From assembly GCA_023255955.1 (NCBI GenBank), contig JAGDWD010000008.1, positions 360,786-424,785 on the forward strand: 64,000 bases of DNA, in the 5' to 3' direction. Positions 50,729 to 58,437 of the stretch are shown here, one piece after another. This stretch comes from Desulfurococcales archaeon (GTDB taxonomy: Archaea; Thermoproteota; Thermoprotei_A; Sulfolobales; NBVN01). The notes beneath the pieces are model-generated. The model saw nothing but the letters and a program-made list of their open reading frames with translations, did not search any database and was not told the origin of the DNA. The position numbers and the translations under genes were made by a program. Positions within the stretch are counted from its first letter, which is position 1; each line of letters begins with the position of its first letter.

Positions 50729-51680
50729 GTACGTACCTAGCTATAACCCTCGATATAGCTGGTGGAACAGCCTCACCCACCTGGTTGTACTGCTCCTCCT
50801 TACCACCTAAGAAGATGTGATCATCTGGAAAGCTCATCAACCTAGCCTGCTCCCTCACTGTGAGTAACCTAGGTTCGTAAGGGTGTATGAAGCGAGATGA
50901 CCCTAGGACTGTCGGTGCTATGTCGAAGGGATCTAGCTTCACTAGATTCGGATAGAGCCTCCCTCCGTAACCTCTGTACCTAACTAAAGCTACTCCAAAC
51001 CCCGCTTTAGAAGCTCTCTTAAGCTTCCTAGGGCTCAGGGACGGGGGTATATCGTGGTTAGGTATTGGAGGGTCCTGTGAGGGAGGTGGGAGATCCCCTA
51101 TAGCTTCCCACACGGTCTTTCGGACTTTCTGTTTGGGTGGGTCTAACCTGATGTTTGATATAAAGACTCTCACTCTTCTTGATGGAACCCCGAAGTCTTC
51201 AGCTCTCAATATATTGTAGTATATACTTGTGTAGCCTGCACTAGCAAACTCACGTCTGATAGCGTTCTTTAGTTCTCCATCTAGGATGGCCGGTACGTTC
51301 TCCATTACGAATATTCTCGGCTTCATACAGCCAACTATCCTCACGAATTCGAGGACTAAGGAGCCGGTCGGATCTGAGTAGAGTCTGTCTAGAGGCTCTC
51401 TAAGCCTCCTCGGGTTCGCTGCGGTAAATGGTTCGCATGGAGGGGAACCTATGATGATCTCAGGTTGCCGGCCGTTAATAAGATACCTAATATCGTCACA
51501 CGTAACATCCCTTATGTCCTCGTTAAGAACTAGAGAACCCGGAAAGTTAGCTGTGAAAGTCCGGGCAGCAGATTTGTCGTTATCTATAGCGAGGAGAATC
51601 TGGAAGCTCTCCTCCATAAATCCGCGGGAAAAGCCCCCGGCACCAGAGAAGAGATCAAGAAGAGACAAGCTTCCGCTCAT
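50712..51680 (-). CDS. DNA (cytosine-5) methyltransferase, orphan
   Basis: A 322-residue C5 methyltransferase with the ordered motifs: [14 protein letters not shown] (9-21), IV GSPPCEPFTAANP with catalytic Cys82, VI VMENVPAIL, VIII SRRVRVFIS, then a short target region (about 190-270), and X QVGEAVPP near the C-terminus. No restriction endonuclease gene is adjacent. Its start overlaps the 3' end of TFE by 26 bases, so it is translated in a core transcription operon, which favours a house-keeping or epigenetic role over defence. Confidence 0.93.
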   Translation of the reverse strand: MSGSLSLLDLFSGAGGFSRGFMEESFQILLAIDNDKSAARTFTANFPGSLVLNEDIRDVTCDDIRYLINGRQPEIIIGSPPCEPFTAANPRRLREPLDRLYSDPTGSLVLEFVRIVGCMKPRIFVMENVPAILDGELKNAIRREFASAGYTSIYYNILRAEDFGVPSRRVRVFISNIRLDPPKQKVRKTVWEAIGDLPPPSQDPPIPNHDIPPSLSPRKLKRASKAGFGVALVRYRGYGGRLYPNLVKLDPFDIAPTVLGSSRFIHPYEPRLLTVREQARLMSFPDDHIFLGGKEEQYNQVGEAVPPAISRVIARYVLRCLT

Positions 51681-52182
51681 CTTCTATCTCTTTAGCTAGC
51701 TTACTGACGACCTCCCTCAGAACCTCAGCATATGGATTCCTATCTTCCTGGACTAAGATAGAGGAACACTTAGGACATCTAAAATCGAGCTCTAGAGCTT
51801 CATCGAAGGTCAGTCTGATTCCGTCATTAATACATAGGAAGAACGTTGTCCTCTCCTCATGATCAAGCCTTATCTTCAGCTTCTCGAAAACCAGCCTCTT
51901 ACGGTTTAGGAGCACCTGGTTTATCCCGTAGGAGTTCACAGTCCAGTAGTAGATGAACCTACCGTCCTCAGCGGACTGAATCCTACGATACATCACTAAA
52001 CCCAACTCATTGAGTTCGTAGAGCACCCTCCTAACTGTCTGCTCATCTAGACCTGTCTTAGTTATTATGTCGTTGTAGCTAAGCTCTTTATCACTCTCAA
52101 ATAGTGCTCGGAAGACCTTAGCACCGTCAACACCGACGTAGTTCTCAATGAACTTCATCAGGGCACTAATCCTGTTATTCAC
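51655..52182 (-). CDS. tfe: Transcription initiation factor E subunit alpha (TFE)
   Basis: A 175-residue TFE-alpha that helps open the promoter with TBP, TFB and RNA polymerase. The N-terminal winged helix reads [43 protein letters not shown]; the C-terminal zinc ribbon has FFLCIND and FRCPKC. Only one Cys pair is plain, so the first half of the ribbon is degenerate. It overlaps Trm56 by 8 bases upstream and the C5 methyltransferase by 26 bases downstream. Confidence 0.93.
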   Translation of the reverse strand: MNNRISALMKFIENYVGVDGAKVFRALFESDKELSYNDIITKTGLDEQTVRRVLYELNELGLVMYRRIQSAEDGRFIYYWTVNSYGINQVLLNRKRLVFEKLKIRLDHEERTTFFLCINDGIRLTFDEALELDFRCPKCSSILVQEDRNPYAEVLREVVSKLAKEIEDERKLVSS

Positions 52183-52717
52183 GTATTACCACCCTCTTAC
52201 CTCGAGTACACGGCTCCACTATTATTTTAGCATCGGAGTAGATAAATCTAAGTTCTTTCCCTTCATAGAAACGATCCAAGAATACCGCTAGGGCCGCTAC
52301 CTCCGAATGTGGTTGGTGACCTACTGCTACGTTGTAATCAGCTAGCTCGTAGTAAACCCTAGGTACCTTAGTGGCCCCCACGATTATAAGTATGTCTCTA
52401 TTTAGAGACCTGATCTCATCTATGACGTCATCTATGTGGAGCCCGTACATAGTGAGGTGCACTACTACACCTCCAAGCTCCTTCCACTTCCTCACATACT
52501 CTATCGAGTTCACGCCATCAAGAACTAGAAAGTCCCTACGCCCCCACATCTCACACGTTTTCCTCAACTTCTCAACTACTTTCTCGTCCTTCACATCACC
52601 CAACACAATCCCTGAAGCTCCGAAAGCCCTTGCTACAAGACCGACGTGTGTAGTAACTCTCTTATCACGTTCAGGCCTATGACCTAGTCTCAGAACAACT
52701 AACCTAACCATCAACAC
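52175..52717 (-). CDS. trm56: tRNA (cytidine(56)-2'-O)-methyltransferase Trm56
   Basis: A 180-residue SPOUT methyltransferase specific to archaea that makes Cm56 in the T-loop. The start [27 protein letters not shown] (quoted to LVARAF in practice) and [10 protein letters not shown], then [23 protein letters not shown] and [15 protein letters not shown], are diagnostic. It lies between endA and tfe in one run of minus-strand genes; the 8-base overlap with tfe shows coupling. Confidence 0.94.
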   Translation of the reverse strand: MLMVRLVVLRLGHRPERDKRVTTHVGLVARAFGASGIVLGDVKDEKVVEKLRKTCEMWGRRDFLVLDGVNSIEYVRKWKELGGVVVHLTMYGLHIDDVIDEIRSLNRDILIIVGATKVPRVYYELADYNVAVGHQPHSEVAALAVFLDRFYEGKELRFIYSDAKIIVEPCTRGKRVVIRE

Positions 52718-52726
52718 ACCGCTAGT

Positions 52727-53227
52727 CTAAGGCTTAAACCACTTTAGTACTACGTAAATAACACCTTTTGAGTTAGGTATAGCTAGCAGCAACGTCTTCC
52801 TAACACTGTGAGATATTCTACCCCACCCAATAAGATCTCCAGGATCTAATACCTGATTTTTAGGAACTACCTTCACTAAGAAAGGTGCGTGTTCTAGTCC
52901 CGGTCTCAGCCTATAGACTGCGAAGTCTGCTCCGTACTTAAGTGCTGATCTTACTGTAAATCCCTGAGACCTGATATCCTCATAGACTCTATAAAGCTCC
53001 TCGAAGTTATTGAAGGTTTTGCCTACTATCTCCCTCAATTCTTCAACCGATATCTCCTGACTACCCAAGAATACTTTCAACAGTCCTTCTCTTGCTAGGT
53101 ACATGGCCTCAATGAGGGAAAGCTCGAGCGGTACGTTTATGTTCATGTCTTTAGGTTTCCGCAGGCCTACCGGCTTCCCATAAAACCCATGTGAGAAGAG
53201 GCACCTAGCTTTCTCAATATCGAACAC
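52727..53227 (-). CDS. endA: tRNA-intron endonuclease EndA
   Basis: A 166-residue splicing endonuclease subunit that cuts bulge-helix-bulge motifs. The triad is Tyr105 (KYGADFAVY), His113 and Lys144 (SVRKTLLLA). The GTG at 53227 is the first standard start, but upstream codons in frame read GIVYGHLIGSKVVV, matching the N-terminal strand of other EndA proteins; no ATG, GTG or TTG lies there (ATT 53263 and ATA 53245 do). The true start may thus be non-canonical. Substrates in this window include tRNA-Val and initiator tRNA-Met. Confidence 0.92.
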   Translation of the reverse strand: MFDIEKARCLFSHGFYGKPVGLRKPKDMNINVPLELSLIEAMYLAREGLLKVFLGSQEISVEELREIVGKTFNNFEELYRVYEDIRSQGFTVRSALKYGADFAVYRLRPGLEHAPFLVKVVPKNQVLDPGDLIGWGRISHSVRKTLLLAIPNSKGVIYVVLKWFKP

Positions 53228-53279
53228 AACGACCTTAGAACCTATTAAATGGCCGTATACAATCCCGCAAGATTCGACG

Positions 53280-53936
53280 CTATCTGAATGATGATAGGAA
53301 CCAGATATATGTAGCCACCCTTTTAACTATGTCAGCACAGTCTTCAAGCTTGTCGAGGGCCTCCTTAAGTATCGAGGCGCTAGCAGACTCCCGCACGATT
53401 TTTACGCATTCGAGACCTCCTTCTCTATACAGCTCGTCAATACTGTCCTCAGTTTTCACTATTTCAGAGAATATGTCCTTGACGATTCCACCGCTCCCCA
53501 AATTCCTGACCATATCACCAAGCATACCGATCATGGCCGTAATCTTCTTGGAGATCTCACTAATTATCACATAAACCTTGTCAGGTAATTTATCCCCTAG
53601 CTTACTTACTAGATATAGCCTGTAACCAGCTGCTTCAAGATCCTCCGATATCCTTAGGGTCTCATCTATAACCATGGCATAAAGCTCCCTTGACGAGATA
53701 TACTCGGACACCTTCACGAAGTACTCCATCAAGTTTAAGACAGAGCTCTCAACATCGTTCTTCAACTTCCTGATTTTCTCGTATCTCTTCTCGACTAAAA
53801 CACTTTGAGATAGGTCTGTTTCCCGTATCATACTGTTTAACTCACGCATCTCATCGGAGACTAACCTGTAAATTCCCATCAGCTGCTCAACTATGTTAGA
53901 CTCAGCAAGGCTGGCGCTAGTATTCGAATATCCCAC
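53280..53936 (-). CDS. PhoU/DUF47-like helical protein
   Basis: A 218-residue all-helical protein with the DUF47/PhoU-like three-helix repeat layout: IVEQLMGIYRLVSDEMRELNSMI, long polar helices, then SILKEALDKLEDCADIVKRVATYI, the last being the typical metal-binding E-x-x-x-D-x-x-E-x-x-A-D segment. Such proteins often sit beside Pit phosphate transporters; none is here. It is 52 bases upstream of the endA start on the same strand. Confidence 0.78.
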   Translation of the reverse strand: MGYSNTSASLAESNIVEQLMGIYRLVSDEMRELNSMIRETDLSQSVLVEKRYEKIRKLKNDVESSVLNLMEYFVKVSEYISSRELYAMVIDETLRISEDLEAAGYRLYLVSKLGDKLPDKVYVIISEISKKITAMIGMLGDMVRNLGSGGIVKDIFSEIVKTEDSIDELYREGGLECVKIVRESASASILKEALDKLEDCADIVKRVATYIWFLSSFR

Positions 53937-54105
53937 GCTTACCTCCCAATACTGAATTTAATGAGGTATTTAAGTCTGTTAAACTTGAAATGTGTTTATT
54001 TTCTGAAGATGCTTCCACGCTTGCGCAATATTGTATTCAAATATTCTCGGCTATGGCTGTTTTTATGTCGGTTTAAAAGCTGAGCATGGAGTAACGGATA
54101 ACCTC

Positions 54106-55380
54106 TCAGAAGCTCACAATCTGTATTATCTCTTTATGAGATAACTTTATAGCTCTCAAGTATCTATAACTTATCTTTCTGAGGTCTCTATTATCACCCA
54201 TAATCATCACAGTATGAAGACGGCAGTTAGTATCTTTTAGTCTCTTACTTAGAGCTGATGAAGCAACCCTATCCTCTCCGTCGGTTACTAGGACTATATC
54301 TGAGACTTCCCTACTTACCCCGGAAGATATATCGTCACATGCTGTGATGATGGCTTTAGTGATGTCAGTTCCTCCCCCACTCTTCACTCTAGCTAGGTAC
54401 TTTAGGAGCTCTATGAAATCTCGAGACTTCATACGCTTCCCTATTTTCGTTAGCTGGTGGGGAACCCCGTCGAAGAACCTTAGATAGAAGTTTCTACTCT
54501 CCTTCCTACTCCTTATAAGTAATGCTAGGAGGGTTGCCTTAGCCCACAGCATTTTCTCTCCCTCCATGCTACCTGATTTATCTACGAGGACGTAGATGGG
54601 GCCTAACATTTTAGGTAGTACTTTATCATAGAGTAGTAGCTTATCCTCAGCTAGTTTGACTCTGAAGAGTATTCTGGGCATAGCTATCTCTGAGGGATGG
54701 ATTCTCTCTAAGTCACCACCGATCTCGAAACCTCTGATCTCCCCTTTACTGTACCTCTCGTAAGGTCTTAGTAGCCTGCCGGAGATGTTAGGTATTTTAC
54801 TTAGTAACTCAAGTATGGCCTTTATGTCCGCGGTCTCCGCTAACTTTATAACCTCCTCACCTTCTTCCTCTAAGTCGAAGGTTGTGCCGGTCCCCGGCTC
54901 ACTTCCGAAACTCATCAATCTCTTAATAGACTTAACCGTGTCTACAGCCTCCGAGACGTTCCTGCTAATAGATTCTGCTATACTCTTAACCTCCTCCTCA
55001 CTCGGTTCCCCGTTCTGAGAAGAACCACCGGGTGCCTGCTGTAGCTGGTCCATAGCCTTCTCATACTCCGCAGCAATCAATGATGCTGCTAAAACACTTA
55101 ATGCAGAATCTCCGATAGTGCTGTACCTTATCCTAGAGAAGTCCTCTGACTCTAGGAGGTGTTTAAAGAACACGTAGTTCCTAAATAGGTCTCTCGATAT
55201 CTCGTTGAGGTTCTTAAGTATTGGATATGGCAGGTAGAGAGAGTAGTAACTGTCTATAGCGAATGCCTGATCCACGAACCTAGCCTTACCGTGCACCTTC
55301 TTTACTAACTGGATTATCTTCTCTCCTCTATAGAGAGCTACAGGATCTTTATGATCGACACCTCTAAGAATGCTAGGCAT
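54106..55380 (-). CDS. VWA-domain protein (CoxE/YehP-like) of a MoxR-VWA pair
   Basis: A 424-residue soluble protein. The C-terminal von Willebrand A domain has the MIDAS motif DKSGSMEG (about residue 268), the conserved Thr in GGGTDITKA and Asp in VTDGEDRV. The N-terminal half is helical with a Gly/Gln/Ser-rich linker QQAPGGSSQNGEPSEEE. MoxR-type AAA ATPases are classical partners, and one ends two bases upstream. Such pairs act as chaperones for metal insertion or complex assembly; the client is unknown. Confidence 0.88.
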   Translation of the reverse strand: MPSILRGVDHKDPVALYRGEKIIQLVKKVHGKARFVDQAFAIDSYYSLYLPYPILKNLNEISRDLFRNYVFFKHLLESEDFSRIRYSTIGDSALSVLAASLIAAEYEKAMDQLQQAPGGSSQNGEPSEEEVKSIAESISRNVSEAVDTVKSIKRLMSFGSEPGTGTTFDLEEEGEEVIKLAETADIKAILELLSKIPNISGRLLRPYERYSKGEIRGFEIGGDLERIHPSEIAMPRILFRVKLAEDKLLLYDKVLPKMLGPIYVLVDKSGSMEGEKMLWAKATLLALLIRSRKESRNFYLRFFDGVPHQLTKIGKRMKSRDFIELLKYLARVKSGGGTDITKAIITACDDISSGVSREVSDIVLVTDGEDRVASSALSKRLKDTNCRLHTVMIMGDNRDLRKISYRYLRAIKLSHKEIIQIVSF

Positions 55381-55382
55381 AA

Positions 55383-56507
55383 TTACGGAAGCCTCTTCTT
55401 GATGATTGAAGCTATCTGCTCCACTAAGTCGAGCACTTCTTCAACAGCTTTCTGGACTGTCCTATCTTGAGACTCTATGGCTATAGCTGCTACCCGCTCA
55501 CGCGTCAGCTCCAGATCCCTCATAATCTGCTTAAACCTGTAGTCAACATATTTAGATTCTACAGGCTGGAGGCTGACTACATAGTTAAGTAATTCCTGCA
55601 GGTTCGTTTTTATCTCACCTAGCTCCCTCAAGTACCTGTAGGGGGTCTTCAACTCCTCAGAGAGTATAGTATTTACTTTTTCTAGCTCATCCCAATCCCC
55701 TGGCACCAGGTATTTTAAGACCATCAGGTCCTGCTCCGAGGCCTTACTCCTACCCTCTAAGACAGCATTAGAGGCTATGACCTTCAAGGCCTTACCCTTC
55801 CTCCTATCGCTTATATGTATCCCGCGGCTTTCGAAGGCCGCGAAAAGTTTTGTGAGTTTATGTTTCACGGGTTCTAGATCGATATTGAGAACGGCCTCAT
55901 GGAATTTCTTCAACTCCCTCAAATCCATGACTGGCTCTATCCTTCTCTTTTCAGTAAAGTACATACTCCTCTCAAGAGCCCAAGACTTATCTAGAAGATC
56001 CTTCCACAGGTTCTCAGGGACCGGTTTAACGAAGTGTCTAAGTAAGAACCTATCATAGAAAGCTACAAGCTCCGGTTCTTCCGGAACTTCATTACTTGCA
56101 CCAAAAAGAGACCAGAGCGGGACAGCTATCTCACTGTAACCATCATAGAGCACCCTTTCCTGTAGTAACGTATTGAGAGCATTCAGGATAGCTGAGTTAG
56201 CTTTGAAGATCTCATCGAGGAACGCTATTTCAGCTGACGGAAGTTTCCCTGAAGTTATCCTAACGTACCTCCCATCCTCCAAGGCCTTTATGTCTATCGG
56301 CCCAAATAGCTCTGAGGGTTCTGTGAACCTAGTTAGAAGATAGGAAAAGAACTTCGCATTAAGTAGCTCACTTACCCTCCTAATCATAGCTGACTTAGCT
56401 GTACCTGGCTCTCCTATAAGTACCGCATGCTCCCTCGCAAGGAGGGTGAGTACTATTACCTTACCCTCCTCCTCCCTCCCTGTGAACGGCTCTACTAGTT
56501 TACTCAG
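55383..56507 (-). CDS. MoxR-family AAA+ ATPase, probable CTG start
   Basis: An AAA+ ATPase of the MoxR/RavA type. The first ATG in frame (56387) would start after the Walker A box. The frame upstream reads EPFTGREEEGKVIVLTLLAREHAVLIGEPGTAKSA (quoted in parts: LLAREHAVLIGEPGTAKS), so the gene must start further up. It closes at TAG 56538-56540, and no ATG, GTG or TTG lies between. CTG 56507 (LLSKLVEPF) fits best; ATA 56534 is another option. Walker B is AEIAFLDEIFKAN, sensor 1 FGASNEVPEEPE. It gives 374 residues, typical for this class, and is coupled to the VWA gene. Confidence 0.88.
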   Translation of the reverse strand: MSKLVEPFTGREEEGKVIVLTLLAREHAVLIGEPGTAKSAMIRRVSELLNAKFFSYLLTRFTEPSELFGPIDIKALEDGRYVRITSGKLPSAEIAFLDEIFKANSAILNALNTLLQERVLYDGYSEIAVPLWSLFGASNEVPEEPELVAFYDRFLLRHFVKPVPENLWKDLLDKSWALERSMYFTEKRRIEPVMDLRELKKFHEAVLNIDLEPVKHKLTKLFAAFESRGIHISDRRKGKALKVIASNAVLEGRSKASEQDLMVLKYLVPGDWDELEKVNTILSEELKTPYRYLRELGEIKTNLQELLNYVVSLQPVESKYVDYRFKQIMRDLELTRERVAAIAIESQDRTVQKAVEEVLDLVEQIASIIKKRLP

Positions 56508-56569
56508 GAGAAGTGAGACCTTATTTGTATCTATCCTCTACACCCAAGAAAGTAGAGGTTATCTTGGAC

Positions 56570-56577
56570 TTATATAG
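56570..56577 (-). promoter_or_regulatory. TATA box for the MoxR-VWA genes
   Basis: On the minus strand CTATATAA lies about 65 bases before the proposed CTG start. Transcription about 25 bases downstream would give a leader of about 40 bases and would begin after the TAG at 56538 or just before it, consistent with a start at CTG 56507. Confidence 0.5.
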
Positions 56578-56621
56578 CTATTACCTGTACTCCGCGAACC
56601 TGAAGAAACAATGGGATCTGT

Positions 56622-57044
56622 TTACGAGCACTTCTCAAGGATTTTTTCGGCTACCTCAACAACCTCCTCGACCTTGTTTAATACTTCGAGCACTTCATCC
56701 TTGGTTACAACTTGAGACGGTGTTCTCTCCTCGATAACGTCCCCCCTCATTACAAGCTCTCTGTATGTGTATAGCACATACTGCGAAATCTCTATGAAAT
56801 CCTTGAGTAAGGTACTCACGTAGCTAACGTCTTCACCGCCCTCATCTACCAGTAACTTTAGCTCCACGATTGGGTCCTCAATCTTCGAGGGAGGTTTAAA
56901 GCATGATATCACAGAGTAAACAGAGTTCTCAGCCGCGAGTATAAGACCTACCGCAGCAAGTGAAAGAAGCTCGGCCTTGATAGCTCTGCGTGATGATTCG
57001 AGGAAGTCCTTTGCTACTTGTAGGTGGAACCTAGGGCTACTCAC
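56622..57044 (-). CDS. HEPN-like helical protein
   Basis: A 140-residue all-helical protein. HLQVAKDFLESSRRAIKAE and AAVGLILAAENSVYSVISCF resemble the first helices of HEPN-fold proteins, followed by long acidic helices to the end (EVLEVLNKVEEVVEVAEKIL). The catalytic R-x4-6-H motif of HEPN RNases is not visible. It overlaps the membrane-protein gene by 8 bases and so is the third gene of the polB1 unit. No MNT partner is adjacent. Confidence 0.6.
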   Translation of the reverse strand: MSSPRFHLQVAKDFLESSRRAIKAELLSLAAVGLILAAENSVYSVISCFKPPSKIEDPIVELKLLVDEGGEDVSYVSTLLKDFIEISQYVLYTYRELVMRGDVIEERTPSQVVTKDEVLEVLNKVEEVVEVAEKILEKCS

Positions 57045-58437
57045 GTGTTTCCCCGATTATAGGCTTAGTGTAAAGTAGGAAATTTATTGCGACTACTATG
57101 CTAAAAAGTAGTAGAAACGAGGTGATACATGAAAGACCGAGCGAACCCAGTAGAGTAGGGCTACGACACTTCAACGACAATGACTGTAGGTTACAGGCAA
57201 TAGCTTGTGGGATGTGGTTGTGGACTAGGTCTTGATAAGCACATGAGAAAGGATTTGTTGATATTGTTAATACGTTGAGTAAAGCCCCGATATTACTTAG
57301 GAAGAGAAATGTTGGAACACGCCCCCCATACTTCAACGATATAGATGATGCTACGTTAAGTAATGGGAGTATACTGTACAGTAGTCGAGGACCGTAACTG
57401 AGACCGCCGTGCCAATCATACCAAGAAGAATATAGTGTTACCTCTAAGAAGAGGAGAATTAGTGTGTAGATAAGCTCGGACTTCTCCAGGTCTTCAGCTC
57501 TTCCAATATAGAGAAAAGAACATAAAGAGAATACAAGTAAAGCGGGAGCTGTAACCAAGAGACTTTTTCTAAGTCCGAACAGTAACTCAAGAAGAGAGAA
57601 TTGTGTCACTATCCTTGACACATCAAGCGGTTTCAGACCCAGATAAGTAGAGTAGAGTGTCTGTGTAGGTGTAAGAGATCCTGTTACCAGAGTATAGTAT
57701 GTCGCCACCGGGATAAGTAAAAACATGTAGCAAGATATGTAGCTAAGCATCTCGTGAAGAGGAACAGTCCTCTTTCTCATGATGAGAACAGCCAGAACAC
57801 TCAGCCCCAGCAAAATTAAAGTATGGTCTGAGTATGACGCGATAGAGTAGAAGATAGCTGTTAACAGTAAGTAACGTAGTTTACTAGATCTTAAGTAGAC
57901 CAGTAAATAGTAGAGTCCTATAGCGACAAAAGGAGCGGCAAAACTTTGGGAATATGCTGTGGACGAGTAAACCCAGGTAAGAGATCCTACAGCATACGAA
58001 AAGGTTACTATTAGAGCATCCCGAGGCTTGAGGTATAGTCTAGCAATCTTCTCCACGTAGATAATGGAGATGACTCCCATAAGAGTTGACACTATATTTA
58101 AAACAAGAAAACTTTCAAAGTAGAAAGGCAGGTATTCTAGACCTAGAAACCTTGAAGTGAGTGACGAAGCAAGAGACCAGAAGACAAAACCAGCTGAGTG
58201 AGCCGCTATGAACCCCGATTCAAGCGGTACTATGTCTGTTATAGCTGGGAAATGCTTCGCTACGATATCTTGATGTAGCCGGATACTACCATTAAGAAGA
58301 GTATCTGAGTAGGCTAAGACTGAGATATGGTAGCTACTAGTTAACCCGGTGTTGATGGTGAGCATGTAGAGCAAGAAAATGAGGAGGTATATTATTATCC
58401 TGGTACTATACAGCGAAAAAGCCCATCTAATATTCAT
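57037..58437 (-). CDS. Multi-pass GT-C-like membrane glycosyltransferase candidate
   Basis: A 466-residue membrane protein with about ten to twelve hydrophobic segments. After the first helix, the loop LHQDIVAKHFPAITDIVPLESG faces outside, as in GT-C enzymes, and a later loop has the conserved SWYDWHGGLSYGPRLLYSILP, typical of a family of prokaryotic GT-C-like proteins using lipid-linked sugars. This could glycosylate the S-layer. The catalytic Asp/Glu cannot be assigned firmly. The start overlaps the polB1 stop by four bases (ATGA). Confidence 0.7.
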   Translation of the reverse strand: MNIRWAFSLYSTRIIIYLLIFLLYMLTINTGLTSSYHISVLAYSDTLLNGSIRLHQDIVAKHFPAITDIVPLESGFIAAHSAGFVFWSLASSLTSRFLGLEYLPFYFESFLVLNIVSTLMGVISIIYVEKIARLYLKPRDALIVTFSYAVGSLTWVYSSTAYSQSFAAPFVAIGLYYLLVYLRSSKLRYLLLTAIFYSIASYSDHTLILLGLSVLAVLIMRKRTVPLHEMLSYISCYMFLLIPVATYYTLVTGSLTPTQTLYSTYLGLKPLDVSRIVTQFSLLELLFGLRKSLLVTAPALLVFSLCSFLYIGRAEDLEKSELIYTLILLFLEVTLYSSWYDWHGGLSYGPRLLYSILPLLNVASSISLKYGGRVPTFLFLSNIGALLNVLTISTNPFSCAYQDLVHNHIPQAIACNLQSLSLKCRSPTLLGSLGLSCITSFLLLFSIVVAINFLLYTKPIIGETRE

